A stretch of DNA of 38,171 bases from NCBI GenBank assembly GCA_020848965.1, contig JADLHE010000075.1, forward strand, positions 1 through 38,171. Reading direction: 5' to 3'. The notes under the pieces were generated by a model. The model did not search any database. It was not told the DNA's origin and saw nothing but the letters and a program-made list of their open reading frames with translations. Positions 24,634 to 32,642 of this stretch are shown in pieces (position 1 is the first letter of the stretch; every line of letters begins with the position of its first letter). This stretch comes from Saprospiraceae bacterium. Its GTDB lineage: Bacteria; Bacteroidota; Bacteroidia; Chitinophagales; Saprospiraceae. The translations under genes were made by a program, and so were the position numbers.

Positions 24634-25128
24634 ATGAATCAACTTACCATTACCCGCACACTTGACGCACCCCGTGACCTTGTTTTCAAGGTTTGGACTG
24701 ACCCACAGCACCTCGCCAACTGGTGGGGCCCAGCAGGCATGGGCCTTCGGGTCGTGCGCTTTGACCTGCAACCCGGCGGAATTTTTCACTATTCAATGGT
24801 GGCGCAGAACGGCGCTGAAATGTTTGGCCGGATGGCCTACCGGGAAATCACACCGCCGGAGCGCTTGGTGTGGGTCAATTCCTTCGCCGATGCCGAGGGC
24901 AATGTGGCACAGTCGGCCTATTTCCCGAACAATGAATTCCCCTTGGAAATACTGAATGTACTGACCTTGACGGACGAGGGTGGAAAGACCAAGCTCACCC
25001 TTACTGGCGGCCCGCTCAATGCCACTGCCGAACAGGAAGCGTTCTATGTGGGCATGATACCAAACATGGAGCAGGGCTTTGGCGGCACTTTTGAAAAGCT
25101 ACAAGATTACCTCAAATCACTTGGATAA
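24634..25128 (+). CDS. SRPBCC (AHSA1-like) domain protein
   Basis: The protein is 164 residues, one complete AHSA1-type helix-grip domain. The opening ITRTLDAPRDLVFKVWTDPQ with HLANWWGPAG is nearly the same as the first domain of the upstream fusion protein, so they are paralogues. FDLQPGGIFHYSMVAQNGAE and GGTFEKLQDYLKSLG close the fold. These proteins bind hydrophobic ligands or serve as uncharacterised enzymes. It is last in the operon and convergent with the propeller lipoprotein, with only 3 bp between the stops. Confidence 0.92.
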   Translation: MNQLTITRTLDAPRDLVFKVWTDPQHLANWWGPAGMGLRVVRFDLQPGGIFHYSMVAQNGAEMFGRMAYREITPPERLVWVNSFADAEGNVAQSAYFPNNEFPLEILNVLTLTDEGGKTKLTLTGGPLNATAEQEAFYVGMIPNMEQGFGGTFEKLQDYLKSLG

Positions 25129-25131
25129 TCC

Positions 25132-26406
25132 CTAAATGTCCAGTTTGAAATAGGCTTGCAGGGCGGAGCCATCGTTGGGGAAGGCGATGTAAAACAAAGA
25201 ATTGTTGTCAAGCCATTCCAGCTTGCCCCAGGTGGTTTCCACGGCGTTGTTTTCTGTGCCTGTCAGCTGATGGAGGTTTCCGCTATCAAAATCGAGTAGC
25301 CAGACCTCCATCAGGCCAGAGCGGTCGCTAAAAAACGCCATTTTCCTGCCATTGGGCGAGAGGACTGGGTTCAGTTCTTTCCATTGCGACTGAAGGACAG
25401 GCTCAACGGCTTTGTTGGCGACATTGAGTTTGAAAATGCCATCTTGCTCAGGTGCGTCGGAGTCCACCCCGAAAAAGAGCAGCTTATCATCATTGGACCA
25501 AGTGGGCCGGCCCGACCCGATGCTGCCTGCGGTGAGAATATGCCCTAGGCCATTGGTGAGCTGCGTTTTTTCGCTGCCATCCATCCTGATTTTCCAAATT
25601 TCAAATTCGCTTATGTGGCCTTCGTCGGAGGCAAAGGCTATCCATTCGCCATTGTTTGAAATATCGGGGTTCAGCACAAACTCCGCCCCCGATGTAAGCT
25701 GGGTGATATTGCCGCTCGCCACATCCAATAACGACAGGTGCTGCGGAATATAGCCTTGCTCAATGGCGGCTTCGTTCAAATCGGTGCAAAACGCCAATTT
25801 TTCACCATCAGCCGACCAATCGGGGAAAACCGCTGAACGCTGTACCAAACTACGGGTTTGTGTATTCAGGTCGTAAATGAAAAGGCTGGTAGCGCCGTAC
25901 ATTCCGTTGTCCCAGGTGTAGGTGGGGTCTGTGAAGGCAAGTTTGTCATTGGTTGGCGACATGGTAGCAGACTGGATGGGGTAGCTCTGCGGGTTGGTCA
26001 GGCGGATGGGCTGCTCAGCTTCGGAAGGCACTACCATAATCGTATCCGAGACGACCGTTTCCAAGCCATTTTTTTCCGATTTTACATAGAAAAAATAAGG
26101 CGTTTCAGGTTGAAGCGCTACGGCAGTGTAGGTATAGGTTTCATCGTTTGGAATATCCTCAATTTGCACAAAATGGTTCAAATCTCCCTCCGAGCGATAG
26201 ATTTTGAACCTATCAGGGGCAACATATTGGAAAGGACGCCAAACATCATCAAAGCTAAGGGCACTTATCTTGATGACCGCTTGGTTAGTCGTTCGGTAGG
26301 CAATGAGCGTCGGAGGCAGCAGCCGTTGGTCTTCAAAGTTTTTTTGCTTTTGGCAGGCAAGCAAAAACAGGATGGCAATTGCCGAAGAGACTGCGATAGG
26401 TTTCAT
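25132..26406 (-). CDS. Lipoprotein with FnIII-like and TolB-type beta-propeller domains
   Basis: The protein is 424 residues. The lipobox is SAIAILFLLACQKQ, with Cys near residue 18, so it should be lipid-anchored. Residues ~55-125 look like a fibronectin type III unit (FKIYRSEGDLNHFVQIEDIP, TYTAVALQPETPYFFYVKSE). The rest carries PD40/TolB-propeller blades (PDWSADGEKLAFCTDL, LNPDISNNGEWIAFASDEGH, PTWSNDDKLLFFGVDSDAPE, LNPVLSPNGRKMAFFSDRSG). Such propellers bind proteins or glycans at the cell envelope. It stands alone with no clear operon partner. Confidence 0.88.
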   Translation of the reverse strand: MKPIAVSSAIAILFLLACQKQKNFEDQRLLPPTLIAYRTTNQAVIKISALSFDDVWRPFQYVAPDRFKIYRSEGDLNHFVQIEDIPNDETYTYTAVALQPETPYFFYVKSEKNGLETVVSDTIMVVPSEAEQPIRLTNPQSYPIQSATMSPTNDKLAFTDPTYTWDNGMYGATSLFIYDLNTQTRSLVQRSAVFPDWSADGEKLAFCTDLNEAAIEQGYIPQHLSLLDVASGNITQLTSGAEFVLNPDISNNGEWIAFASDEGHISEFEIWKIRMDGSEKTQLTNGLGHILTAGSIGSGRPTWSNDDKLLFFGVDSDAPEQDGIFKLNVANKAVEPVLQSQWKELNPVLSPNGRKMAFFSDRSGLMEVWLLDFDSGNLHQLTGTENNAVETTWGKLEWLDNNSLFYIAFPNDGSALQAYFKLDI

Positions 26407-26469
26407 GTTGAAATAGATTTAGGTTGCCGATTTGCGTGGATAGACAGCTTTGCTGCGTTGAATGGTTGG

Positions 26470-26499
26470 TTGGGCATTGGCTAAAGTATCAGACCTTTG
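26470..26499 (+). promoter_or_regulatory. Promoter left in front of a decayed gene
   Basis: A -33 TTG (26470-26472), a 19-bp spacer and a -7 box gacctttg (26492-26499) match the Bacteroidota pattern with one mismatch. The downstream gene is only a fragment. The 12-mer tcagacctttgc is shared with the promoter at 9724. Confidence 0.5.
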
Positions 26500-26526
26500 C
26501 CGCATCATTCATCTTCAAAACTCAAA

Positions 26527-26595
26527 ATCATTTTCACGGTCGAACAAATCGAGGCTGCCCACGCCGAAGTGAAAACTGGGGCTGATTTTCCGAAC
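26527..26595 (+). pseudogene. DUF1398-like N-terminal fragment
   Basis: The frame reads FTVEQIEAAHAEVKTGADFP, which matches the opening of DUF1398 proteins as I remember them. The expected ATG is replaced by ATC/ATT, similarity stops after about 21 codons, and the frame ends in a stop by ~26672. An intact promoter-like sequence lies just upstream. It appears to be a truncated, decayed gene. Confidence 0.6.
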
Positions 26596-26705
26596 ACCAG
26601 CCTAAGACGATTGGCCCAATTTGTCCGCTTTCTGTCCCTCCCCGCACCTGCCGCTGCCCGAACTTTGCCCTAAACAATGCAAATCCACCCTGCTGCGGCA
26701 AATAG

Positions 26706-26867
26706 CGCCTATTTCAAATTGACTATCCGTTTGTCTCAATTTTTCCTTTTGGTAAAAATGGCGGTGTTGCTGCTTTCCTGTACCTCTTCCATTTCGACGA
26801 CAAGAGCGACCAGGTGATGAACGCCATGGAAGGGTTTGAGGGGCAACTGCGGGAGGCGGGGAAATAA
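26706..26867 (+). pseudogene. Possible C-terminal remnant of an unrecognised gene
   Basis: A 53-codon open frame without a start ends with FDDKSDQVMNAMEGFEGQLR and EAGK before TAA. The composition is protein-like, but the upstream part has no start codon and a stop lies just before it. I recognise no family. Together with the DUF1398 fragment it accounts for most of the 520-bp gap 26407-26927. Confidence 0.35.
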
Positions 26868-26927
26868 GGACGACGAAGACTGAAAAGCCCTACTTTGCCG
26901 GATAATATGTTATACAACAATCAAAAA

Positions 26928-27464
26928 ATGAATGAAATGGAAATTCCCAAATTGAGTTTCGATGAAAATGGTGGCTTGGTCATCGTTGCATCTCCAACTT
27001 CTTCCAAGCACGATTTCGATTTTTTTGAAGGCAAATGGAATTTGAAAAACAGGAAACTGAAAACGAGGCTGAACGGCTGCACTGACTGGGTCGAGTTCGA
27101 TGCTACTCAGGAGATGCACCGGATTTTGCACGGAAAAGGGAATATTGACAATTTCATCGCAAGTTTCGACGGCGAGCCTTTCGAGGGGATGTCCTTGAGG
27201 CTGTTCAACCCTGAAACCCGGCTTTGGAGCATTTACTGGGCGGACACCAGCAGGGGCGAAATGGACCCGCCCGTCAAGGGTTCTTTCGACGGCGATATTG
27301 CACATTTTTTCACCAAGGACACCTACGAAGGCAAGCCGATTTTAGTGGTGTTCCGATGGGATGTCAGGGACAAGGGAAACCCCATTTGGAGCCAAGCATT
27401 TTCAGCCGACAATGGCGAGACCTGGGAGTGGAATTGGTACATGTTCATGTCAAAGGCAAACTAG
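26928..27464 (+). CDS. DUF1579-like lipocalin-type protein
   Basis: I choose the ATG at 26928 (MNEMEIPKLSFDENGGLVIV); ATGs at 26907 and 26937 are also possible. The protein has 178 residues, with no signal peptide. Family marks are HDFDFFEGKWNLKNRKLKTR, MSLRLFNPETRLWSIYWADT, VKGSFDGDIAHFF and IWSQAFSADNGETWEWNWYM, a lipocalin-like barrel common in Bacteroidota. The function is unknown; a small-ligand barrel is likely. The next gene starts 9 bp downstream, so they are probably co-transcribed. Confidence 0.88.
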   Translation: MNEMEIPKLSFDENGGLVIVASPTSSKHDFDFFEGKWNLKNRKLKTRLNGCTDWVEFDATQEMHRILHGKGNIDNFIASFDGEPFEGMSLRLFNPETRLWSIYWADTSRGEMDPPVKGSFDGDIAHFFTKDTYEGKPILVVFRWDVRDKGNPIWSQAFSADNGETWEWNWYMFMSKAN

Positions 27465-27472
27465 TTTTTATC

Positions 27473-28378
27473 ATGCAATTCAAAAAAAAGCTGTTAATGG
27501 CCATGATTGGGCTTGCTTGCATGGCATCCGCCAATGCCCAATCCCCATCGGACACTATCCCTTTCACCCTCAACAGCCAGAGCAATATCTGCATCCGTGC
27601 CAGCATCAACGGGGTGGATAGCCTGCTGTTGATGTTCCATTCCTCCAACTCGGGCGTGGCCTTGACATCGGAGGCTGCGGCGAAAATGGCAACGCTCAAA
27701 GACCGCCAAAACATGGAGGTAAACACTTGGGGCGGCAAGGCAACGTCTCAATACAGCGAAAACAACCAGTTGACAATCAGCAAATTGCGATGGGATAGCC
27801 TAACGGTTTTCTTGGACGAGTATTCGGGCGTGGGCACCGACGGGAAGTTCGGCTACGACCTCTTCGACGGTAAAATCGTGGAGATTGACTACGACCATTC
27901 CCGCTTCATCGTACATTCGGAAATGCCCCGGCTGCCCAGCGGCTATGCCGAGGTGAGTTTGATGGAACGGCGCGGCAGCCTCTTCATCCCCGGCACTTTG
28001 AAGCTGGGAAAAACAGTCTATCGTGACAGCTTCATGTTCCACACCGGCTATGGCGGCACGGTGCTGCTCGACCCCAAAATCGGGGAGCGGTACGGGATGC
28101 AGGCCCGCCTGAAGACCATTAGCACGTCGGAGTTGAAGGATTCCTTTGGCAATGTTTTCAAGATAGAAACCAAGGAACTTCCCCGGCTCCGGCTGGGTGG
28201 CAAGCGGCTGAAAAACGTCCCGTTGAGCTTTGCCGCCCGCTCCTCGGACATCCCGATGAAAGTCTTCGGCAACGGGCTGTTGAAGCGGTTCAACGTGGTG
28301 TTCGACTTACAGCGGCAACGGCTTTTTATGAAGCCGAATGGGGCATGGGGGCTGCCGTTTGAGAAGAAGCGAGGATGA
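27473..28378 (+). CDS. Secreted retropepsin-like protein lacking both catalytic Asp
   Basis: I start at the ATG at 27473 (MQFKKKLLMAMIGLACMASA, cut near NAQ), 301 residues. Two related halves look like aspartyl-protease lobes. In the first, the expected DTG strand is SLLLMFHSSNSGVALTSEAA. In the second it is DSFMFHTGYGGTVLLDPKIG. His stands where the catalytic Asp would be in each, so classical proteolysis is unlikely; binding or another chemistry is possible. The C-terminal GLLKRFNVVFDLQRQRLFMK resembles the flap-closing end of bacterial retropepsin-like proteins. Its last codons are repeated downstream at 28535-28561 with a stop two residues earlier. Confidence 0.75.
   Translation: MQFKKKLLMAMIGLACMASANAQSPSDTIPFTLNSQSNICIRASINGVDSLLLMFHSSNSGVALTSEAAAKMATLKDRQNMEVNTWGGKATSQYSENNQLTISKLRWDSLTVFLDEYSGVGTDGKFGYDLFDGKIVEIDYDHSRFIVHSEMPRLPSGYAEVSLMERRGSLFIPGTLKLGKTVYRDSFMFHTGYGGTVLLDPKIGERYGMQARLKTISTSELKDSFGNVFKIETKELPRLRLGGKRLKNVPLSFAARSSDIPMKVFGNGLLKRFNVVFDLQRQRLFMKPNGAWGLPFEKKRG
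28346..28369 (+). repeat. Direct repeat copy 1: 3' end of the retropepsin-like gene
   Basis: The 24 bp encoding WGLPFEKK match 28535-28558 except at two bases, both synonymous (GGG CTG against GGC TTG). Copy 1 lies inside the gene, which then runs two codons further (RG) before its stop. Confidence 0.8.
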
Positions 28379-28530
28379 AGTGACATCTTTTTGCCGGCTC
28401 AACATTACAATTATAGCTGACAGTTGGATGGCAAAAAGGTGTCATCTCACAGGCGGCCGGTATCGAGATGACACCTTTTTGCCTTTGAAAATCTAGCCAA
28501 TGCGCAGTTGGCAAAAAGATGTCACCTCAT
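28374..28530. repeat. 157-bp nested palindromic element
   Basis: There are four arms of a gacatctttttgcc-like word. Arm 1 (28378-28395) pairs with arm 4 (28510-28530), and arm 2 (28430-28449) pairs with arm 3 (28465-28483). Each pair is about 95 percent complementary by eye over 18-20 bp. cagttgg precedes both arm 2 and arm 4. The element starts within the last codons of the retropepsin-like gene. Confidence 0.85.
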
Positions 28531-28534
28531 AACC

Positions 28535-28561
28535 TGGGGCTTGCCGTTTGAGAAGAAGTAG
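28535..28561 (+). pseudogene. Direct repeat copy 2: remnant 3' end of a paralogous gene
   Basis: tggggcttgccgtttgagaa, then gaagtag, encodes WGLPFEKK and a stop, the same ending as the intact gene upstream. The two differences from copy 1 are synonymous, so this copy probably diverged as coding sequence. No upstream coding homology is visible. Confidence 0.65.
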
Positions 28562-28588
28562 CAAACAACTTTCACTAAATATTTCAGC

Positions 28589-29107
28589 ATGAAAAAATCA
28601 CAAATCAACCCACTCCCCAAATACTTCGACCGCTACATCAACCTCGTTGATGACGTGGAATTGGACATTGCCTTCGGCAACAGCCTCGACGAAATCGCCC
28701 GTTTTGATTGGGAGAAATGCCGCCAGCTCGGCCACCAAGCCTACGCCCCCGGCAAGTGGTCGGTGCCCGATGTGCTGCGCCACCTGCTCGATTGGGAATG
28801 GATTATGACCTACCGGGCGATGGGCTTCGCCAGGGGCGCCTTCAAAAAAGCGCCGGGCCACGACGAAAACAAAATGGCCAAAAATGCCAATGCCAACGCC
28901 CAAAACATCGAGGGCTTGGTGGCGGAAATGACTGCCCTGCGGCATTCTACCCGGCTGTTTTTCAACACCTTGAACGAGGAACAGCTTCAAAAACAGGGCA
29001 TCTGCTGGGAGTCCGTCATGTCGCCGCTGTCGTTGGCATTCACGATTTTGGGGCACCAAAAGCACCATTTTGGGATATTGGAGGAGCGGTATTTCCCTTT
29101 GGTGTAG
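28589..29107 (+). CDS. DinB-family protein
   Basis: The protein is 172 residues, a four-helix bundle with the DinB/YfiT metal-site pattern: His in VLRHLLDWEW and the paired His of ILGHQKHHFGILEERY at the C-terminus. DinB-like proteins include thiol-dependent S-transferases and other metal enzymes; the substrate is unknown here. WSVPDVLRHLLD is typical of the family opening of helix 2. It lies downstream of the palindromic element and upstream of the secreted peptidase gene on the same strand. Confidence 0.9.
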   Translation: MKKSQINPLPKYFDRYINLVDDVELDIAFGNSLDEIARFDWEKCRQLGHQAYAPGKWSVPDVLRHLLDWEWIMTYRAMGFARGAFKKAPGHDENKMAKNANANAQNIEGLVAEMTALRHSTRLFFNTLNEEQLQKQGICWESVMSPLSLAFTILGHQKHHFGILEERYFPLV

Positions 29108-29183
29108 CCCAGTTTTGGCATTTTTACAACCTTTCAGTTAGGATTGGGTCTATCTGTTTTTCATTCAAAACAAAACAGCATCC

Positions 29184-30470
29184 ATGAAAAAACTTGGAAC
29201 CTTAGCGCTTTCGCTCGCAGCCTCCCATCTTTTTGGGCAAACCCCTCAAAAACTTTCCTTTAACGAGGAATACAGCCAGCTTTCAGTCAGCGCTGCCACC
29301 AACCTGGTTTATGAAGCAAAACTCGAAAAAGGCAAATCCTACCAATTTGCCGCCATGCAATTGGGCATTGACGTGATGCTGGTTTTGCAGGATGAAAACA
29401 GTGCGACCGTGAAGGAAATGGACTCGCCCAACGGCAAATACGGCAAGGAGATTTTCGAGTTTTCGCCGCCCAAAACTGGAGCTTATCGCCTGACCATCAA
29501 GCGGTTCGAGGAGGAGGGCAATACGGACAATGGCAAGGTCTCGTTTTACGTAAAGCGCTTTTCTGAAGCTGAAATGCGGCAGCGGGAGCAGGCAAAAAAA
29601 GCCCTCGAAACCGAGAACGTCAAAAATACCCTGACGCTTGATATTGACCATTTTTGGGAAGCCTACGATGCTCTGAAAAATTGCAAAACGCACTACGACA
29701 GCGTGACCTGCATCCAAAACCTGTACTTCGACCGGGGCACGGTGGGCTTGCAGGACTTCATCGAGCAGCGCAATTGGTATGCCGACGATTTTGTGAAGGT
29801 GCTCCGGGACAGCGCCGCATTTTACCAGTCCGTGCGGGAAAAAACCTACGCCGTGAAGCAGTCCGAACCAATCATTCAGGAGGTTTACGAGGAAATGAAG
29901 TCGCTCTATGCTGGATTCAAACCTTTCAAGGTTTGTTTTGCCATCGGCAAAATGCGCACGGGCGGCACGGTGTCAGGGCAATTCCTACTGCTCGGCACGG
30001 AACTGACCACCACGGGCGACCCTGCAAAAATCCCGCAGCGCATCAAGGGCCTCGTGACGCACGAGAGCGTACACACCCAGCAGCCGGAACAACTCGACAG
30101 CAACGCCATCGTGTGCAACCAGCTCTATTTTTGCCTTCGAGAAGGCGCTGCGAATTTCATCGGGCAACTAATTTCAGGCACCACGAACTACGGCGAAACG
30201 GACAGCTACGGAGAGGCCCATGAGGCGGAACTTTGGGAAGAGTTCAAGTCCACCCTCTGCCGGAACGACACCAGCAACTGGCTCTACAACGGCGACACCG
30301 CCAAGGGTCGCCCCGCCGACCTCGGCTATTATATCGGTTACAAAATCTGCCAAGCCTACTACAACAACGCCACTGACAAACGCCAAGCCGTGGCGGACAT
30401 CATCGAAAAGATTAGCGACCCGGTGGCTTTCCTGCAAAAAAGCGGGTATGACCGGCAGCCCAAAAAATAA
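29184..30470 (+). CDS. Secreted zinc metallopeptidase-like protein (HExxH) with N-terminal PPC-like domain
   Basis: The protein is 428 residues with a signal peptide (MKKLGTLALSLAASHLFGQ). Residues ~25-125 fit a bacterial pre-peptidase C-terminal-type sandwich (YEAKLEKGKSYQFAAMQLGI, FEFSPPKTGAYRLTIKRFEE). The catalytic part has GLVTHESVHTQQPEQL, an HExxH zinc motif, followed about 30 residues later by CLREGAANFIGQLISG, whose Glu could be the third ligand (gluzincin style, DUF2268-like). The GlxA-type regulator gene starts 4 bp after its stop, so they are co-transcribed. The substrate is unknown. Confidence 0.82.
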   Translation: MKKLGTLALSLAASHLFGQTPQKLSFNEEYSQLSVSAATNLVYEAKLEKGKSYQFAAMQLGIDVMLVLQDENSATVKEMDSPNGKYGKEIFEFSPPKTGAYRLTIKRFEEEGNTDNGKVSFYVKRFSEAEMRQREQAKKALETENVKNTLTLDIDHFWEAYDALKNCKTHYDSVTCIQNLYFDRGTVGLQDFIEQRNWYADDFVKVLRDSAAFYQSVREKTYAVKQSEPIIQEVYEEMKSLYAGFKPFKVCFAIGKMRTGGTVSGQFLLLGTELTTTGDPAKIPQRIKGLVTHESVHTQQPEQLDSNAIVCNQLYFCLREGAANFIGQLISGTTNYGETDSYGEAHEAELWEEFKSTLCRNDTSNWLYNGDTAKGRPADLGYYIGYKICQAYYNNATDKRQAVADIIEKISDPVAFLQKSGYDRQPKK

Positions 30471-30474
30471 GAGA

Positions 30475-31392
30475 ATGTCCAAGCAATTCATCTTCCTCAT
30501 CTCCCCCCGCACCCATATCCTCGACCTTGCGGGGCCTGACCAAGTGCTGAACGAGGCCATTTTTTACAAAGCGCCTTTTGAAATCCACTACTGCAGCTAC
30601 GCCGCCGACGAGGCGGGCACGGCCTCCGGTTTGCGCTTCGCAAACTTGAAGCACTTCGCCGACATCGAGCCGAGGGAGGGCGACTATATCTTCGTGCCCG
30701 GCATGGACACGGAAGTGCTTGCCAGCACGAGTAGCAGCGTGATGAAAGGCTTATTTGATTGGTTGTCAACGGCTTATGGGCGTGGCGCAAATCTCTGCTC
30801 CGTCTGCACAGGGGCTTTTCTGCTGGCAAAGGCGGGCCTGCTCGACGGCAAAACCTGTACCACGCACTGGAAATATACCCAGCGTTTGCAGCAGCAATAC
30901 CCCCGCCTGAAAGTGCAGGAAAACGTGCTTTTCACCGAAAAGGACGGCATCTTCACGAGTGCGGGCATCGCCTCCGGGGTGGACTTGGCGCTGCACATCG
31001 TCGAGCGGGAAATGGGGGCCTACTTCGCCAACAAAGTGGCACGGGAAATTGTCGTCTATATCCGGCGGGAGGGCGGACAGGCGCAGCAGAGCGTTTTCAT
31101 GAGCTACCGCAACCATATCCATGCGGGCATCCACGCTGTGCAGGACCACCTCGTTGACCACCTCGACCAAAAAAATTCGCTGCCGCAATTGGCGGAACTG
31201 GCGAACATGAGCACCCGCAATTTCACCCGCATTTTCAAAAAGGAAACCAGCATTGCCGTAGGCGACTACATCACCTTGCTTCGCAAGGAAAAGATAGGGG
31301 AACTGCTGAAAAACCCCGATTTGTCGAGGGCGCAACTGGCCCGCCAAGTGGGGCTGGGGAGCGAGCGGCAGTTGGGGAGGTTGATGAAATAG
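30475..31392 (+). CDS. GlxA-family regulator (DJ-1/PfpI domain plus AraC HTH)
   Basis: I start at the ATG at 30475 (MSKQFIFLISPRTHILDLAG), 305 residues. Residues ~5-170 are a DJ-1/PfpI-like domain with the nucleophile-elbow region LCSVCTGAFLLAKAGLLDGK and TCTTHW. Residues ~205-305 form an AraC-type DNA-binding domain (LPQLAELANMSTRNFTRIFK, SRAQLARQVGLGSERQLGRL). The Cys in the elbow is present, but these proteins usually only sense a ligand. It follows the peptidase gene by 4 bp and is convergent with TfoX-N, one base separating the stops. Confidence 0.92.
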   Translation: MSKQFIFLISPRTHILDLAGPDQVLNEAIFYKAPFEIHYCSYAADEAGTASGLRFANLKHFADIEPREGDYIFVPGMDTEVLASTSSSVMKGLFDWLSTAYGRGANLCSVCTGAFLLAKAGLLDGKTCTTHWKYTQRLQQQYPRLKVQENVLFTEKDGIFTSAGIASGVDLALHIVEREMGAYFANKVAREIVVYIRREGGQAQQSVFMSYRNHIHAGIHAVQDHLVDHLDQKNSLPQLAELANMSTRNFTRIFKKETSIAVGDYITLLRKEKIGELLKNPDLSRAQLARQVGLGSERQLGRLMK

Positions 31393-31393
31393 C

Positions 31394-31738
31394 TCATTTC
31401 TTTTTCTTGCTCGACTTCGCCTTTGGGTTGTATTCCAGGCATTTCCCCAACCAAAATTCAAGGTCGGCTTCGCTTTCATAGCCTTCCGGCAACACGTACA
31501 GGAAGCCGGGCATGTGCTTGCCCTGCATGGCCATCGGTGTGGCGAAGGGCCTTTCTAGTAGTTCGTCGGTCTCGGCGGGGTCAACACGGGCGAGGAGCTT
31601 GCCGTCCCGGTTGGCCCCGGCCAACATCTTGTCGTCCACGAGATAGCAGATGCCGCCGAACATCTTTTTTTCTTCGTAAACAATGCCTTTGGCGGTGAGT
31701 GCGTCGGCAATGCGGGTGGCGGTGATTTGTTTATCCAT
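31394..31738 (-). CDS. TfoX N-terminal domain protein
   Basis: I start at the ATG at 31738 (MDKQITATRIADALTAKGIV), 114 residues. The TfoX-N signature is EEKKMFGGICYLVDDKMLAG followed by GKLLARVDPAETDELLERPF and PMAMQGKHMPGFLYV. It lacks the C-terminal TfoX domain of competence regulators; stand-alone versions are common in Bacteroidota and their role is unknown. The tail is Lys/Ser-rich (KAKSSKKKK). It follows DUF2461 on the same strand with a hairpin in between. Confidence 0.9.
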   Translation of the reverse strand: MDKQITATRIADALTAKGIVYEEKKMFGGICYLVDDKMLAGANRDGKLLARVDPAETDELLERPFATPMAMQGKHMPGFLYVLPEGYESEADLEFWLGKCLEYNPKAKSSKKKK

Positions 31739-31751
31739 AACAAGTTTTGAG

Positions 31752-31808
31752 TTTGAGGTTTCGAGTTTTGAGTTGGGCCACTCGATACCCAAAACTCGAA
31801 ACTTCAAA
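31752..31808. repeat. Word-repeat hairpin between the DUF2461 and TfoX-N genes
   Basis: The left side (tttgaggtttcgagttttga, then gttggg, 31752-31777) pairs with the right side 31787-31808 (acccaaaactcgaaacttca, then aa). A further gttttgag word lies just before the left arm. It fills the 75-bp spacer of two co-directional genes. Confidence 0.85.
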
Positions 31809-31813
31809 AAAAA

Positions 31814-32488
31814 TCAGTCCATTGCACGGTTCAAGAACGCATCGAATGGGTGCAGCGCCTTGAACACCGTGGCGCAATGCTTCAAGAATCCATCGGACAG
31901 TATCTGCTCTTCTGACAGCTTGTGCGTGGCGAGGAAGCTTTTGTGCTTCAACAGCTCGATAGCAGGGTGGTCGGCGGCATAATCCTTGGGCGTAGTCTTT
32001 AGTTTTTCGCCTTCTATTGCTCCAAAATACTGCTTGAAATCCTTGCCGTTGAGGATGCCGTTGAACTCAGCGGTGTTGTAGGCAATCTCTTGCCGAATCG
32101 CTTTAAGCCATTGACTTTCAGGCAGGTATGCCCCGCCAGCTAAGAAGCTTTCGCCGCCCGGTTCGAGGTGGAGGTAGTAGCCCGCCTTGGTATGGATTTC
32201 CGATTTTTTGGCGGCAGCGGTCACGTGCGCCCCGAAATGGGTCTTGTACGGCGATTTATCCTTCGAGAAGCGCACATCCCGGTAAATGCGGAACACGCAG
32301 TCCTTCGCCGTGTAGTGCGCAATGCCGGGGTCGAATTTCTGGATTTCGAGAATCAAGGCATCCACGAATTGGTGGAATTCCTTGTTGGCGACTTCGTAAC
32401 GAGGCTTGTTGGCCGTGAACCAGTCACGGTTGTTATTGGCCTTCAAATCGCTGAGGAATTGAAGGGTAGGTTGGGAAATGCTTGCCAT
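31814..32488 (-). CDS. DUF2461 (TIGR02453-type) protein
   Basis: The protein is 224 residues, the normal length. Family marks are TLQFLSDLKANNNRDWFTAN, YRDVRFSKDKSPYKTHFGAH, AGYYLHLEPGGESFLAGGAY and SQWLKAIRQEI. The function is unknown in the literature I recall. It is cytosolic, with no signal peptide. It is divergent from the large LamG/WG protein gene and leads the TfoX-N gene. Confidence 0.93.
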   Translation of the reverse strand: MASISQPTLQFLSDLKANNNRDWFTANKPRYEVANKEFHQFVDALILEIQKFDPGIAHYTAKDCVFRIYRDVRFSKDKSPYKTHFGAHVTAAAKKSEIHTKAGYYLHLEPGGESFLAGGAYLPESQWLKAIRQEIAYNTAEFNGILNGKDFKQYFGAIEGEKLKTTPKDYAADHPAIELLKHKSFLATHKLSEEQILSDGFLKHCATVFKALHPFDAFLNRAMD

Positions 32489-32642
32489 GTGTTGTCAGGT
32501 GATTTTGATGAAAAACAGGAGGCAAATATTGTGAAAAGGAGGCAGCATTCTGCTTTTGCGCTCATTTTTTAGGGATAATTTGTGCAACCCAAGGAACGCA
32601 GCGCATCCACTTTAGCCGACGTTTAACATCAAATTGGCAGCT

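Noticed and set aside
27224-27472. N-terminal extension of the retropepsin-like gene
   Set aside because: It overlaps the DUF1579 gene in another frame, and a clear signal peptide starts at 27473.
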